64,000 nucleotides of DNA from Tropicimonas_B omnivorans (GCF_031846565.1 NZ_JAVRHL010000001.1:434001-498000), one strand, 5' to 3'; shown: positions 43,840 through 52,864, counted from the first letter of the stretch. Notes: generated by a model from the sequence alone, not told the origin. Numbers and translations are program-made.

Positions 43840-43926
43840 GCCCAGGTGGCGGAATTGGTAGACGCGCCAGCTTCAGGTGCTGGTGTCTGTATGGACGTGG
43901 AGGTTCGAGTCCTCTCCTGGGCACCA
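43840..43926 (+). tRNA. tRNA-Leu (anticodon CAG)
   Basis: An 87-base tRNA with encoded CCA. The acceptor GCCCAGG pairs with CCTGGGC, the anticodon stem CCAGC/GCTGG encloses loop TTCAGGT with anticodon CAG at 43874-43876, a long variable arm follows, as expected for leucine, and the T-loop is GGTTCGAGTCC. Confidence 0.97.
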
Positions 43927-44037
43927 GTTATCCCCGGTAACTCCTTGGCTCGCCTCAGCTTTTCTTGAGCTGACCAGAGGCGTAGTACCATCCCATGGCT
44001 ACGCCGTGGCCGGGCGAGAGCGCACGCGCTCATCCCT

Positions 44038-45282
44038 TCACTCGCCGGTCTTCGTTTCCGTCATCTGTGTGCGCCAGGCTGGCAGGCGGATGATGGCGCG
44101 GGTTCGGTCCGGCTCGGCGCGGACTTCGAATTCGCCGCCATGCAGTTCGACCAGCTTGCGGGTCAGGGGAAGGCCGAGGCCGAGGCCGCCGCGCGTGTCG
44201 CGGTTGTCGATATTACCGCCGACGACAAAGGGGGCGTAAAGCTCTGCCAGATCGACGTGATCGCCGATACTGCCACTGTCGCAGACATCGATCTCGATAT
44301 GCCCGCCATCGACCAGGCGCGCACCGACGGTGACGTCAGCGCCGCCATGGTTAATGGCATTGAGGATCAGCGCGTCCAGGGCGAGCCAGATCTGATCGGG
44401 ATCGAGGTAGATCCGCGCATCGATCGAGTCGTCCGCGAGGGCAACGGTCTTGATCGCCCCGTCCTTCCCCGGCAACTGCATCGCGGCAACTTCGTCCAGA
44501 ATGTCGCCCAGGTCGCAATGGCGCTCGTTGAGGCGCAATTCGCCGGTCGAGGCATCGCTGAACGCGATGATCGTCTCGACGAGCTTGATGATGTGATCGA
44601 CGGACTTGCGCGCGCCGGTGAGCAGCTTCGGATTCGCACCCTTCCCGAGCGTGAGTTCCAGCAGCTGAAGGCTTCCGAACAGGATCGTCAGCGGCGTGCG
44701 GAGTTCATGCCCGATGAGCGCGATGAAGGTGGACTTGGCGATCTCGTCCGACTTGTGCGCGGTGGTCTCGGGCGGCCTGGCTTCGAGCGCGGCGACGACG
44801 GCGCGGCCAAGCTCGGTCAGAATGGAGAGCTCCCGCTCGGATGGCGCCTCGTGGGGCACAAGGTCGATGCCGCAGAGGGAGCCGAAGCGGTGCCCCGACG
44901 AGAGAACGAGGGGGACGCCGGCATAGTACCGCGCCTGTGGCCCGCCCTCGACCACCATCGGGTGGCGCGCGAAGCGGGGATCCTTGCTGAGGTCGGGGAC
45001 GACCATCGGCTGGTCCGACATGATCGTGTGGGCGCAGAAACCCGTATCCCGCGGCATCGGGCCGAGGTCGTACCCGACGACGGACTTGTACCACTGCCCC
45101 TCGTCCTCGACGATGCTGATATGCGCGACCTGACATCCCAGAAGCTCGCGTGTCGCTCTGCAGATCGAATCGAAGAGGGCCTCGTTCTGCGCTGTCAGTC
45201 CCGGAATGCCGAGAAGAGAACGAAGGCGGGCCTCCTCGTTGAAGGGGATGGGATAGGTTCGAATGGGTAATCTCGCAGGCAT
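44038..45282 (-). CDS. GAF-domain sensor histidine kinase
   Basis: A 414-residue soluble kinase. An N-terminal GAF domain (about 25-165: DSICRATRELLGCQVAHISI, DTGFCAHTIM, YAGVPLVLSSGHRFGSLCGID) is followed by HisKA with phospho-acceptor H192 in ALIGHELRTPL and an ATPase domain with ALILNAINHGG and GGLGLGLPLTRKL. No membrane segment is present, so it senses a cytosolic signal. No response regulator is adjacent (orphan). Related GAF kinases in this group sense redox state or light; the ligand is unknown. Confidence 0.9.
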   Translation of the reverse strand: MPARLPIRTYPIPFNEEARLRSLLGIPGLTAQNEALFDSICRATRELLGCQVAHISIVEDEGQWYKSVVGYDLGPMPRDTGFCAHTIMSDQPMVVPDLSKDPRFARHPMVVEGGPQARYYAGVPLVLSSGHRFGSLCGIDLVPHEAPSERELSILTELGRAVVAALEARPPETTAHKSDEIAKSTFIALIGHELRTPLTILFGSLQLLELTLGKGANPKLLTGARKSVDHIIKLVETIIAFSDASTGELRLNERHCDLGDILDEVAAMQLPGKDGAIKTVALADDSIDARIYLDPDQIWLALDALILNAINHGGADVTVGARLVDGGHIEIDVCDSGSIGDHVDLAELYAPFVVGGNIDNRDTRGGLGLGLPLTRKLVELHGGEFEVRAEPDRTRAIIRLPAWRTQMTETKTGE

Positions 45283-45403
45283 GACGAACGGGAAGCGGGC
45301 ATCGATAGTCGCCCCGTCCGGAGCAATCTTGCCTGCCGTATCGTCATATCGCTATCGGGACCGCACGTGCCTGTCCACCTGCGATGGAGGCCGGGAGCGC
45401 GTT

Positions 45404-45607
45404 TCAGGGGCGCCAGAAGGGTTTGGAACACTCCGTGCGCATGTCGAACTCATCGATGCCCATGTCATGCAGCCGCTCGAGGGGAAGGTCTTCCAGCTTG
45501 CGGCGCATCTGCCAGCGGGTGTGCCAGATGCGCAGCCGCTCCAGAAGACCGGGCGCGGGCGGGATCGGGGCATAGGTGGCCCGCCGTGAAACGTTTTGAT
45601 GTGCCAT
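45404..45607 (-). CDS. DUF1127 small protein
   Basis: A 67-residue Arg-rich protein with a C-terminal DUF1127 motif (MRRKLEDLPLERLHDMGID). Family members in Agrobacterium affect phosphate and carbon metabolism and RNA turnover, mechanism unsettled. The ATG at 45607 lacks a ribosome site; instead a 14-base inverted repeat ends 2 bases upstream. It diverges from the MocR regulator gene, whose protein is the likely repressor or activator. Confidence 0.85.
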   Translation of the reverse strand: MAHQNVSRRATYAPIPPAPGLLERLRIWHTRWQMRRKLEDLPLERLHDMGIDEFDMRTECSKPFWRP

Positions 45608-45608
45608 T

Positions 45609-45699
45609 TTGTATTGATACAATTTAGGAATCAGGGTACGTATTAGGGATACAATACCTGCCAGTCCGATTGGAACGGTTTCATTGTCATGGATACAAT
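45609..45699. promoter_or_regulatory. Candidate MocR operator with three GATACAAT repeats
   Basis: TTGTATTGATACAA (45609-45622) is an inverted repeat of 6+2+6 bases. GATACAAT occurs three times in the same orientation: 45616-45623, 45648-45655 and 45692-45699. The first lies just upstream of the DUF1127 start; the third covers codons 2-4 of the MocR gene. GntR/MocR proteins commonly bind repeated ATACNA-type half sites, so this is the probable shared operator. Confidence 0.65.
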
Positions 45700-47062
45700 T
45701 TCGATGTCGGACCAGGGCCGGGGCCCCAAATACCTCGCGTTGGCCGATGCGATCCGGGAGAGGATCGAGACCGGTGCGCTGACGCCCGAGGCCAAGTTGC
45801 CTCCTGTCCGGGAGCTGGCATGGCAACTGGGCATCACGCCCGGCACCGTGTCCCGCGCCTATTCCGCCCTGACCGAGGAAGGGCGGCTCGTCGCGCGGGT
45901 GGGCAGCGGAACGTTCGTCGCTCCGCGCCATTCCGAAGGACCGCCGCCGCTGGTCGCGACCCCCCTGAGGGGAGAGGCGAACCTGCGCAGCTCCGTGATT
46001 CCCGAGGTTGGTCAGGCTGCGGTCATCGGCGCGGCGATGGCTCGGGTCGGGGCGTCCCTGACGGCGGAAATGGTGGAATATCCCCGCCGGGCGGACGAGC
46101 TCGAGGTGATCGACGCGCTGCTCGCCTTCCTTCCCCGCGCGCAGACGGGACCCGCGTCGCGCGAGGACGTGGTGGTGACGGCGGGGGCGCAGCATGCTCT
46201 CCACGTCGCGGCGGAGACGCTCCTGCGAGGTCGGCGGCGGACGCTCATCGTGGAGGAGCTGTCCTATCCCGGCTTCCGCAATGTCGGCGCGCTGGCGCAG
46301 GCGAAGGTGCTTTCCATACCGATGGACGGGGAGGGGCCGTCGGCCGAGGCGCTCGACGCGATCTGCGCCCGCTCCGGCCCCGCCGTCTTCATGACGTCCT
46401 CCCGCCTTCACAATCCGACACTCGTGCGCAGCAGCGCTTCGCGTCGGGCGCGGATCGTGGAGATTGCCCGCGACCGCGATCTGCACATCGTGGACGACGA
46501 TACGTTCTCCTTCGGCGAGGACGAGGTCTCGGGCTACCGCGATCTCGCGCCCGAGCGAGCCTGGCACGTCGCCTCGCTCTCGAAATCCATCAGCCCGACG
46601 CTTCGCTTCGGCTCCCTTATCGCGCCGGTCGGCTGGGGCAACCAGGCGCTGACGGTGGCGCAGCAGCAGATGTACGGTCTGTCGGGGCTCATCCTGCGGG
46701 TGGTGCTGGACCTGTTCCGGAGCGGGGAGGCGATGCGGATCGCCGCGGACGTGCGTGCCGCCTGCAACCGCCGCGTCGTGATGGCGCGCGGGATCTTCGG
46801 CGAGGGGCCGGTCTACGACGCGGACACGCCCTTCATCTGGCTGCCCCTGCCGCCCCATTGGCGCGCCTCGTCCTTCAGCGCGGCCTGTGCGGAAAGGGGG
46901 GTCCTCGTGAAGCCGTCCGACCAGTTCGCCGCCGCGGACGGGGCCGCTCCGAACGCGGTTCGCGTCTATCTCAACGGACGGCTGAGCGATGCGTGGCTCG
47001 CCGAGGCGCTCGGCAAGGTGGCGGACCTGATGGCGCGGCCGGTCATGGGGGTCGAACCCTGA
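45689..47062 (+). CDS. MocR-type regulator (GntR helix-turn-helix fused to aminotransferase)
   Basis: A 457-residue regulator: an N-terminal GntR winged helix (about 10-80: KLPPVRELAWQLGITPGTVSR) and a class I aminotransferase-like domain (about 100-457) with the PLP Lys K299 in LSKSISPTLRFG. MocR proteins use the aminotransferase fold to sense PLP or amino compounds. The start ATG at 45689 places an operator repeat in the coding region; ATG at 45704 is an alternative. Convergent with ccoS. Confidence 0.9.
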   Translation: MDTISMSDQGRGPKYLALADAIRERIETGALTPEAKLPPVRELAWQLGITPGTVSRAYSALTEEGRLVARVGSGTFVAPRHSEGPPPLVATPLRGEANLRSSVIPEVGQAAVIGAAMARVGASLTAEMVEYPRRADELEVIDALLAFLPRAQTGPASREDVVVTAGAQHALHVAAETLLRGRRRTLIVEELSYPGFRNVGALAQAKVLSIPMDGEGPSAEALDAICARSGPAVFMTSSRLHNPTLVRSSASRRARIVEIARDRDLHIVDDDTFSFGEDEVSGYRDLAPERAWHVASLSKSISPTLRFGSLIAPVGWGNQALTVAQQQMYGLSGLILRVVLDLFRSGEAMRIAADVRAACNRRVVMARGIFGEGPVYDADTPFIWLPLPPHWRASSFSAACAERGVLVKPSDQFAAADGAAPNAVRVYLNGRLSDAWLAEALGKVADLMARPVMGVEP

Positions 47063-47066
47063 GGCG

Positions 47067-47225
47067 TCAGCCCGCCGGATCGTCGTCGTAGCGCTCGTCG
47101 AGGATACGGGCGCGGTCGCCGTCCGGATCGTCATACTGCGAGGCGCGCATGGTCCAGACGAAGGCGGCCAGCCCGAGGATGCCGAGGGAGACGGAGACCG
47201 GGATGAGGATGGCGAGGACGTTCAT
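47067..47225 (-). CDS. ccoS: cbb3-type oxidase assembly protein CcoS
   Basis: A 52-residue protein: MNVLAILIPVSVSLG and a single membrane helix (about 3-25), then a charged tail with the family motif ASQYDDPDGDRARIL. CcoS (FixS) is required for assembly of active cbb3 oxidase with its haem and copper centres. The start overlaps the ccoI stop by 4 bases. It is the last gene of ccoGHIS; its stop lies 5 bases from that of the MocR gene. Confidence 0.93.
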   Translation of the reverse strand: MNVLAILIPVSVSLGILGLAAFVWTMRASQYDDPDGDRARILDERYDDDPAG

Positions 47226-49363
47226 GCCAGCTTCCTCGCCGCATTGAGCGACACCGTCAACGAAGACGCGGACATGGCGAGCGCGGCGATCAGCGGGGTC
47301 GCGTGGCCGGAGAAGGCGAGCGGCACCGCCACCACGTTGTAGAGACCGGCCAGCGCGATGTTCTGCTTCATCCGGACCGTGCTTGCGCGGGCGGTCGCGA
47401 GAAGCGTCGCGATGGGTTCGAGGCGATCCGAGAGCAGCACCACGTCCGCGAGACTTCGCGCGGCTTCGAGGGCGGAGCCGGGGGACAGGGCTGCATGCGC
47501 GACGGAGAGCGCGCCGGTGTCGTTCAGGCCGTCTCCGATCATCAGTGTCCGGCGGCCCTCCGCGGCGCGCGCCTCGAGCCAGGCGGCCTTCTCCTCGGGC
47601 GTCATCCGCCCCGTGGCGGATTCGATCCCGAGGCGCCCGGCGATGCGGGCGACCGCGGCGGAGGCGTCGCCCGAGAGAAGGGCGATGTCATAGCCGTGGG
47701 CCTCGAGGGTGCGCAGGCACTCTTCGGCATCGGGGCGCGGTTCTTCCTCGAAGGTGAAGAGGGTGACATGCGTACCGTCGCCGAGGGCGACCCCATCGGG
47801 ATCGGCGTCGCCCGGTCCGGCCCAGTCCGGCCGCCCGAGCCGGACGCGGCGCCCGCCCGACCGGCCCTCGACACCGCGGCCGGCGACCTCCGTCACATCC
47901 TGAACCGGGGCCGGCTCAAGGCCTCTTTCCGCTGCCGCCGCGACAATGGCGCGGGAATAGGGATGGTTCGATCCCTGCGCGAGACCGGCCGCAAGGGACA
48001 GCGCCGCAGGGTCCGGCTCGCCGCGGAGCCGCGCGGCGCCGGTCGTCAGCGTGCCGGTCTTGTCGAATACCACGAGGTCGATCTCCGACAGCCGCTCCAG
48101 CGCGGTGCGCGATTTGACGAGGAGGCCCAGCTTGTAGAGGCGCGCGGTCGCGACCGTGGACACGGCGGGCACGGCGAGCCCGAGCGCGCAGGGGCAGGTG
48201 ATGACGAGGACGGAAATCGCGACGTCGAGCGCGCGCCACGCATCTCCGGTGAGAGCGAGCCAGAGCAGGAACGCGGCGGCGCCGAGGATGTGGACGACGG
48301 GCGCATAGGCGCGCGCGGCACGGTCGGCGATGCCGGCATGGCGGGAGCGCTGCGCCTCCGCCGTGGCCACGAGATCCGTCAGGCGACTGAGCGCGGTATC
48401 CCGCCCGGCCCGCACCACGCGGATGTCGAGCGGCCCGGTGAGGTTCACCTCGCCCGCCGCGACCTCTTCCCCGGGTCCGACCCGGCCGGCCTTCGATTCT
48501 CCGGTGAGGGCGGAGCGGTCGAGATCGCTGAGGCCACTTGTCACCACCCCGTCCGCCGGCAGCCTGTCCCCCGGCCGTGCGCGTATCATGTCTCCCGGAG
48601 CGAGGTCCTCGGCCCTCACGATCCGCTCGGCGCCCCCCTCGAGGAGGATTGCCTGCGACACGTCGAGCGCGGCGAGTTCCGCCGCGGCGGACCGGGCTGC
48701 GTTGCGCCCGGCATGGTCGAGATACCGTCCGATGAGGAGGAAGAAGGTCAGCGCCAGCGCCGCGTCGAACCAGCCGTGCTGCTCACCGCCGAAGAGGGCG
48801 CTCGCGAGGGAGACGAGAGCCGCCAGCGTGATCGCAAGCGAGATCGGCACGTCCATGTTCAGTCTGCCGCGAGAGAGGGCCGTGAGCGCCGAGGCGAAGA
48901 ACGGACGGCCCGAAAAGGCGACGGCGGGCAGGGCGATGGCAGCCGAGATCAGGTGAAAGAGCCGCTCCGTCGCGCCGGCGGCGCCGGACCATACGGCGAC
49001 GGACAGGAGCATCACGTTCATCATCGCGAACCCGGCCACGCCGATCCGCATGAGAAGATCCCGTCCCTCGTTTCCCTGCCGTCCGAGGCGCCCTGTATCG
49101 AGCTCCTGCGCCCTGTGTCCGGCGCCGGCGAGCGCGTCGATCATGGGGCCGGGCGCGATATTCGCCCCGGCGATGAAGACGCGGCGCAGGGTCAGGTTCA
49201 CCCGCGCCTCCCGGACCTCCGGAAGCCGCCCGAGCGTCTCTTCCACCGACGCGATGCAGCCCGCGCAATGGATGTCCGGCAGGTGCAGGACGAGATCGGG
49301 ATCGGCGTCCCGCGCCGCCGCCCGTTCCGGCAAGGCAACGCAGGCGGGGCAGGCGGCTGTCAT
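47222..49363 (-). CDS. ccoI: Copper-exporting P-type ATPase for cbb3 oxidase (CcoI/FixI)
   Basis: A 713-residue P1B ATPase that supplies copper for cbb3 oxidase assembly. It has an extra N-terminal CPAC (C5, C8), an HMA domain with CAGC (C33, C36), eight membrane helices, the metal site TCPCALGLAVP, the phosphorylation motif DKTGTLTTG and GDGLNDTGAL. Overlaps ccoH and ccoS by 4 bases each. Operon context distinguishes it from a general CopA. Confidence 0.95.
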   Translation of the reverse strand: MTAACPACVALPERAAARDADPDLVLHLPDIHCAGCIASVEETLGRLPEVREARVNLTLRRVFIAGANIAPGPMIDALAGAGHRAQELDTGRLGRQGNEGRDLLMRIGVAGFAMMNVMLLSVAVWSGAAGATERLFHLISAAIALPAVAFSGRPFFASALTALSRGRLNMDVPISLAITLAALVSLASALFGGEQHGWFDAALALTFFLLIGRYLDHAGRNAARSAAAELAALDVSQAILLEGGAERIVRAEDLAPGDMIRARPGDRLPADGVVTSGLSDLDRSALTGESKAGRVGPGEEVAAGEVNLTGPLDIRVVRAGRDTALSRLTDLVATAEAQRSRHAGIADRAARAYAPVVHILGAAAFLLWLALTGDAWRALDVAISVLVITCPCALGLAVPAVSTVATARLYKLGLLVKSRTALERLSEIDLVVFDKTGTLTTGAARLRGEPDPAALSLAAGLAQGSNHPYSRAIVAAAAERGLEPAPVQDVTEVAGRGVEGRSGGRRVRLGRPDWAGPGDADPDGVALGDGTHVTLFTFEEEPRPDAEECLRTLEAHGYDIALLSGDASAAVARIAGRLGIESATGRMTPEEKAAWLEARAAEGRRTLMIGDGLNDTGALSVAHAALSPGSALEAARSLADVVLLSDRLEPIATLLATARASTVRMKQNIALAGLYNVVAVPLAFSGHATPLIAALAMSASSLTVSLNAARKLA

Positions 49364-49797
49364 GGCGTGACCCGGAGCTTCAGCCGGCGCGTGAAGGCGG
49401 TCCCGTCCGGCGCCTCGGCCTCGACGTCCACCCGCCAGAGACCCGGCTCCAGCTCCATCAGCCAGCTGTCTTGGCCCTCGAACCGGCGGGCGAGGTCGTC
49501 CCGCCCCTCGGTGGGCCGACCGAGGGTCAGAAGGGCGGGGCTCGTCACCGGCACGCCCGCCGCATCGCGGAGCGTCACGCTCAGGATGCCTCCGTCGTAG
49601 TCCGCGTCGAGGTCCCAGGCGAGCGCCTCCTGCGCGGCCTTGCGGTCGTCGAAGCTCTGGCTCGCGACGTAAGAGTTCGCGACCTCGAGGCCCGGAAAGG
49701 TCCGCACGGCGTTGTAGGCAAGGGCGAGGTTCACCCCGATGATCACGCTGAAGGCGCCGATAAAGAGTGCAAGAACCTTGCGTCCCGTAAGGGTCAT
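49360..49797 (-). CDS. ccoH: FixH/CcoH-family cbb3 oxidase assembly protein
   Basis: A 145-residue protein with one N-terminal membrane helix (about 8-30: VLALFIGAFSVIIGVNLALAYNA) and a periplasmic domain. The YNAVRTFPGLEVANSYVASQ block is the family signature. CcoH is needed for stable cbb3 assembly, contacting CcoP and CcoN. Coupled to ccoG and ccoI by 4-base overlaps. Confidence 0.92.
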   Translation of the reverse strand: MTLTGRKVLALFIGAFSVIIGVNLALAYNAVRTFPGLEVANSYVASQSFDDRKAAQEALAWDLDADYDGGILSVTLRDAAGVPVTSPALLTLGRPTEGRDDLARRFEGQDSWLMELEPGLWRVDVEAEAPDGTAFTRRLKLRVTP

Positions 49798-51329
49798 CGG
49801 GTGCCCCTCCCGTTGAATGTGGTGGGAGCGGAGGCGCGCTCCCCGGAGATGTCGTCCATGATCCAGATCCGCAGATCCGTCGTATCGCCTTGGGCCGCCT
49901 TCGCGCCGGCCGGGGCCGTCACGTAGACGCGCGTGAGGGCCTGCGCATCCGCCGGCACCTCGACGCTTGTTTCCGCAACGCCTTCGACGCTGAGCGACAA
50001 ATCGGAGGAGGTCGTCACGCCGAGCGTGAAATCCCGCGGTTCGCCGTGCTTGTTGCGCAGGCGCACGTCATAGGCATTGCGGACGGCGCCATCCGAGAGG
50101 GTCACGAAGGTCGGATTCCGCACCGGCGCGACGGTGAGTTCGATATCGGGGCGAATGAAGAGCGCGAAGACGAGGGCAAGGCCGATCCCGCCCCAGAGGG
50201 CGAAGTAGAAGATATTCCGCGGCCGCAGGACGTGTCGCCAGACGGAGCGCGGGGCGCGTCCTTCCCGCTCCGCCGGGGCATCGGCCAGGGCGATATAGTC
50301 GATCAGACCGCGCGGGCGGCCGATCTTTCCCATGACCTCGTCGCAGGCATCGATGCACAGCGCGCAGGTGATGCAGGCCATCTGCTGCCCGTCGCGGATA
50401 TCGATCCCCATGGGGCAGACGTTCACGCAGGCATTGCAGTCGATGCAGTCCCCGGGGGCGTTGTCCGGGATCGGGCCGCCGACGCCTGTCGGCATCCCCG
50501 GCATCGGGATCGCGGGGGAGCGTCCGCCGATCTGTGGCCCGGCGGCTCGGGTGGTCGTTTCCGCCGCTTCGGCGACGGCCCGGCGCCTCAGGCCCTTCCC
50601 CCGCGGCTCCCCCCGCCATTCGCGATAGGCGACGGTCAGCGTGTCCTCGTCCATCATCGCGCCCTGGATGCGGGGCCATGGGCAGGCATAGATGCAGATC
50701 TGCTCCCGCATGAAGCCGCCGAAGGTGAAGGTCGTCGCCGTGAGAAGCGCGATCGCGGACCAGGCGGCGGGGTGGGCGTTCAGCGTCACGAGATCCAGCG
50801 CCAGCGTCGGCGCGTCCGTGAAGTAGAAGACCCACGCGCCCCCGGTCGCCACCGAGATGAGGAGCCAGATCGTCCACTTCGTCAGGCGCAGCCGCCATTT
50901 GCGGGCGCTCCACGGTGCCTTGTCGAGCCTCATTCGGGCATTGCGGTCCCCTTCGACCCATCGTTCGACGAGGATGAAGAGGTCCGTCCAGACGGTCTGC
51001 GGGCAGGTATAGCCGCACCAGACCCGGCCGAGCGCCGCGGTGAAGAGGAAGAGGCCGAGCCCCGCCATGACCAGAAGGCCGGCGACGAAGTAGAATTCGT
51101 GCGGCCAGATCTCGATCCAGAAGAAGTAGAAGCGTCGGCCCGCCATGTCGACGAGCACCGCCTGGTCCGGCAGGTCCGGCCCGCGATCCCACCTGATCCA
51201 CGGAACGAAATAATAGATGCCGAGCGTGACTGCCATGATCTGCCACTTGAGGCGGCGGAAGGGACCGGAGACCCGTTTGGGGAAGATCGGCGCGCGCGCG
51301 GCGTAGAGGGAGTCTGAATTGGTCGCCAT
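49794..51329 (-). CDS. ccoG: Cytochrome oxidase accessory protein CcoG (RdxB/FixG)
   Basis: A 511-residue membrane iron-sulfur protein that acts as a cupric reductase during cbb3 assembly. It has about five helices, the NapH-like GYTCPQTVWTDLF, and two [4Fe-4S] motifs, CIDCNACVNVCPMG and CITCALCIDACDE, followed by a C-terminal Ig-like periplasmic domain. First gene of ccoGHIS, with an FNR box 54-67 bases upstream of the start. Confidence 0.95.
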   Translation of the reverse strand: MATNSDSLYAARAPIFPKRVSGPFRRLKWQIMAVTLGIYYFVPWIRWDRGPDLPDQAVLVDMAGRRFYFFWIEIWPHEFYFVAGLLVMAGLGLFLFTAALGRVWCGYTCPQTVWTDLFILVERWVEGDRNARMRLDKAPWSARKWRLRLTKWTIWLLISVATGGAWVFYFTDAPTLALDLVTLNAHPAAWSAIALLTATTFTFGGFMREQICIYACPWPRIQGAMMDEDTLTVAYREWRGEPRGKGLRRRAVAEAAETTTRAAGPQIGGRSPAIPMPGMPTGVGGPIPDNAPGDCIDCNACVNVCPMGIDIRDGQQMACITCALCIDACDEVMGKIGRPRGLIDYIALADAPAEREGRAPRSVWRHVLRPRNIFYFALWGGIGLALVFALFIRPDIELTVAPVRNPTFVTLSDGAVRNAYDVRLRNKHGEPRDFTLGVTTSSDLSLSVEGVAETSVEVPADAQALTRVYVTAPAGAKAAQGDTTDLRIWIMDDISGERASAPTTFNGRGTR

Positions 51330-51382
51330 GGCACTTTCGTCCTGTTCGCGCGCCCTGTTCGCAGAGCGGGGGCCGCGGCGCC

Positions 51383-51396
51383 TTGACGTGGATCAA
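51383..51396. promoter_or_regulatory. FNR/FnrL box upstream of ccoG
   Basis: TTGACGTGGATCAA matches TTGAT-N4-ATCAA with one difference. The same 14-mer occurs between fnrL and hemN. It indicates anaerobic or microaerobic induction of ccoGHIS. Confidence 0.85.
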
Positions 51397-51500
51397 AGGG
51401 CGGGAGGAGGTGCCCGGCCGGCGGTCACATGAACGAGAGGCTCCGTGGGACGTCACCGCGGCCGTGCCGGGATCTGCGGTCGCGGCGTGAGGCCTCCTGT

Positions 51501-52673
51501 TCAGCGGTCGAGCTTCTCGGCGGCCGCCTGTCCCGCGGCCCAGCCCGACGCCCAGGCCCACTGGAAATTGTACCCTCCGAGCCAGCCGGTGACGTCGACC
51601 GCCTCTCCTATGGCATAGAGCCCCGGAACCGACTTCGCCTCCATCGTCCGGGAGGACAGGGCATCGGTCGAAATGCCGCCGGCGGTGACCTCGGCCTTGG
51701 CGAACCCTTCGGTCCCGGTCGGATGGAACGTCAGGGCCTGAAGCTCGCCGGCGACCCGCGCGATCTCCTTGTCGGACGTATTGCCCATCTCCGTCTGCAA
51801 TCCGACGCGCGCGGCCAGAACTTCGGCCAGGCGGTTCGGAAGATGCTCGCTCAGGACGGACCGCAACCGGATGCGCGGGGAGTTCCGCCGCGCCTCCCGA
51901 AGGACCTCCTCGGCATTGCTCAGAAGGTTGAGCATTACCGGCGCGCCGGGTGTCCAGTAGGAGGAGGCCTGAAGAATGGCGGGGCCCGACAGCCCGCGAT
52001 GCGTGAAGAGCGCGGCCTCGGAAAACGCGGCGCCTCCGGCCGATGCCGTGACGCTGGACGAGACGCCCGAAATGTCCCGGAAGGCTTGCGCGTCCTCCCC
52101 CAGGGTCAGGGGAACGAGCGCGGGCCGCGGCGTGACGACGGGAAGGCCGAAGCGCTCCGCAATCCGGTAGGCGATCCCCGTCGCCCCCATCTTCGGGATC
52201 GACGGGCCGCCGGTGGCGACGATCAGTTGCGGCGCGGTGGCGCCGGCGACGCGGAACAGACCGTCGCCGTGGCCGATGTCGTCGATCTTCGTCGACAGGC
52301 GCAGCTCGACACCTCCGGCGGCGCATTCCTCAAGGAGCATCGCCACGATCTGCCGTGCGGAGCCGTCGCAGAAAAGCTGCCCGAGGGTCTTCTCATGCCA
52401 GGCGATCCCGTGGCGCTCGACCAGGGCGAGAAAGTCCCACTGGGTGTAGCGCACGAGCGCGGACTTGCTGAAATGCGGGTTCTCGGACAGGAAGTTCTCC
52501 GCTTCGGTGCCCGTATTGGTGAAGTTGCACCGGCCCCCGCCCGAAATCAGGATCTTCTTGCCGGCCTTGTCGGCGTGATCGAGCAGGAGCACGCGGGCGC
52601 CGGCCTGCCCCGCCGTCGCGGCGGCCATCAAGCCGGCGGCCCCGGCTCCCAGAACGATGAGATCATGTGTCAT
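51501..52673 (-). CDS. HI0933-like FAD-dependent oxidoreductase (BaiN family)
   Basis: A 390-residue flavoprotein beginning MTHDLIVLGAGAAGLMAA, with the FAD motif GAGAAG at 9-14 and the family block ISGGGRCNFTNTG. It ends WLGGYNFQWAWASGWAAG, the conserved C-terminus of the HI0933 family. Activity of the family is poorly known. It sits on the same strand between ccoP and ccoG, separated from both by 170-190 bases and a terminator, so it may be transcribed separately. Confidence 0.88.
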   Translation of the reverse strand: MTHDLIVLGAGAAGLMAAATAGQAGARVLLLDHADKAGKKILISGGGRCNFTNTGTEAENFLSENPHFSKSALVRYTQWDFLALVERHGIAWHEKTLGQLFCDGSARQIVAMLLEECAAGGVELRLSTKIDDIGHGDGLFRVAGATAPQLIVATGGPSIPKMGATGIAYRIAERFGLPVVTPRPALVPLTLGEDAQAFRDISGVSSSVTASAGGAAFSEAALFTHRGLSGPAILQASSYWTPGAPVMLNLLSNAEEVLREARRNSPRIRLRSVLSEHLPNRLAEVLAARVGLQTEMGNTSDKEIARVAGELQALTFHPTGTEGFAKAEVTAGGISTDALSSRTMEAKSVPGLYAIGEAVDVTGWLGGYNFQWAWASGWAAGQAAAEKLDR

Positions 52674-52766
52674 GCCGGTCCTGTACGATCCCCGGCCGGA
52701 CAAGAAAACGGTGCGTTGCTCCCCCGCGCTCCTTCGCCGCCCCACTGGACGACAGCCCGCGTCACG

Positions 52767-52800
52767 AAAAAGGCGGCACCCGGAGTGTCCGGGCGCCGCC
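52767..52800 (-). terminator. Intrinsic terminator of the ccoNOQP operon
   Basis: On the minus strand a 13-bp stem (52788-52800 pairing with 52772-52784, one G-U) with a 3-base loop is followed by five U residues. It lies 64 bases after the ccoP stop. Confidence 0.85.
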
Positions 52801-52864
52801 AGTCCGAGCGCGCCGCCCCGCCCGATTTTGCGCGAACAGGGTGGGCAGGAGCGACGTGTCGCGC

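Noticed and set aside
43927..44037. Terminator after tRNA-Leu
   Set aside because: Small hairpins (for example TCAGCT/AGCTGA) occur but none has a strong stem and T tract together.
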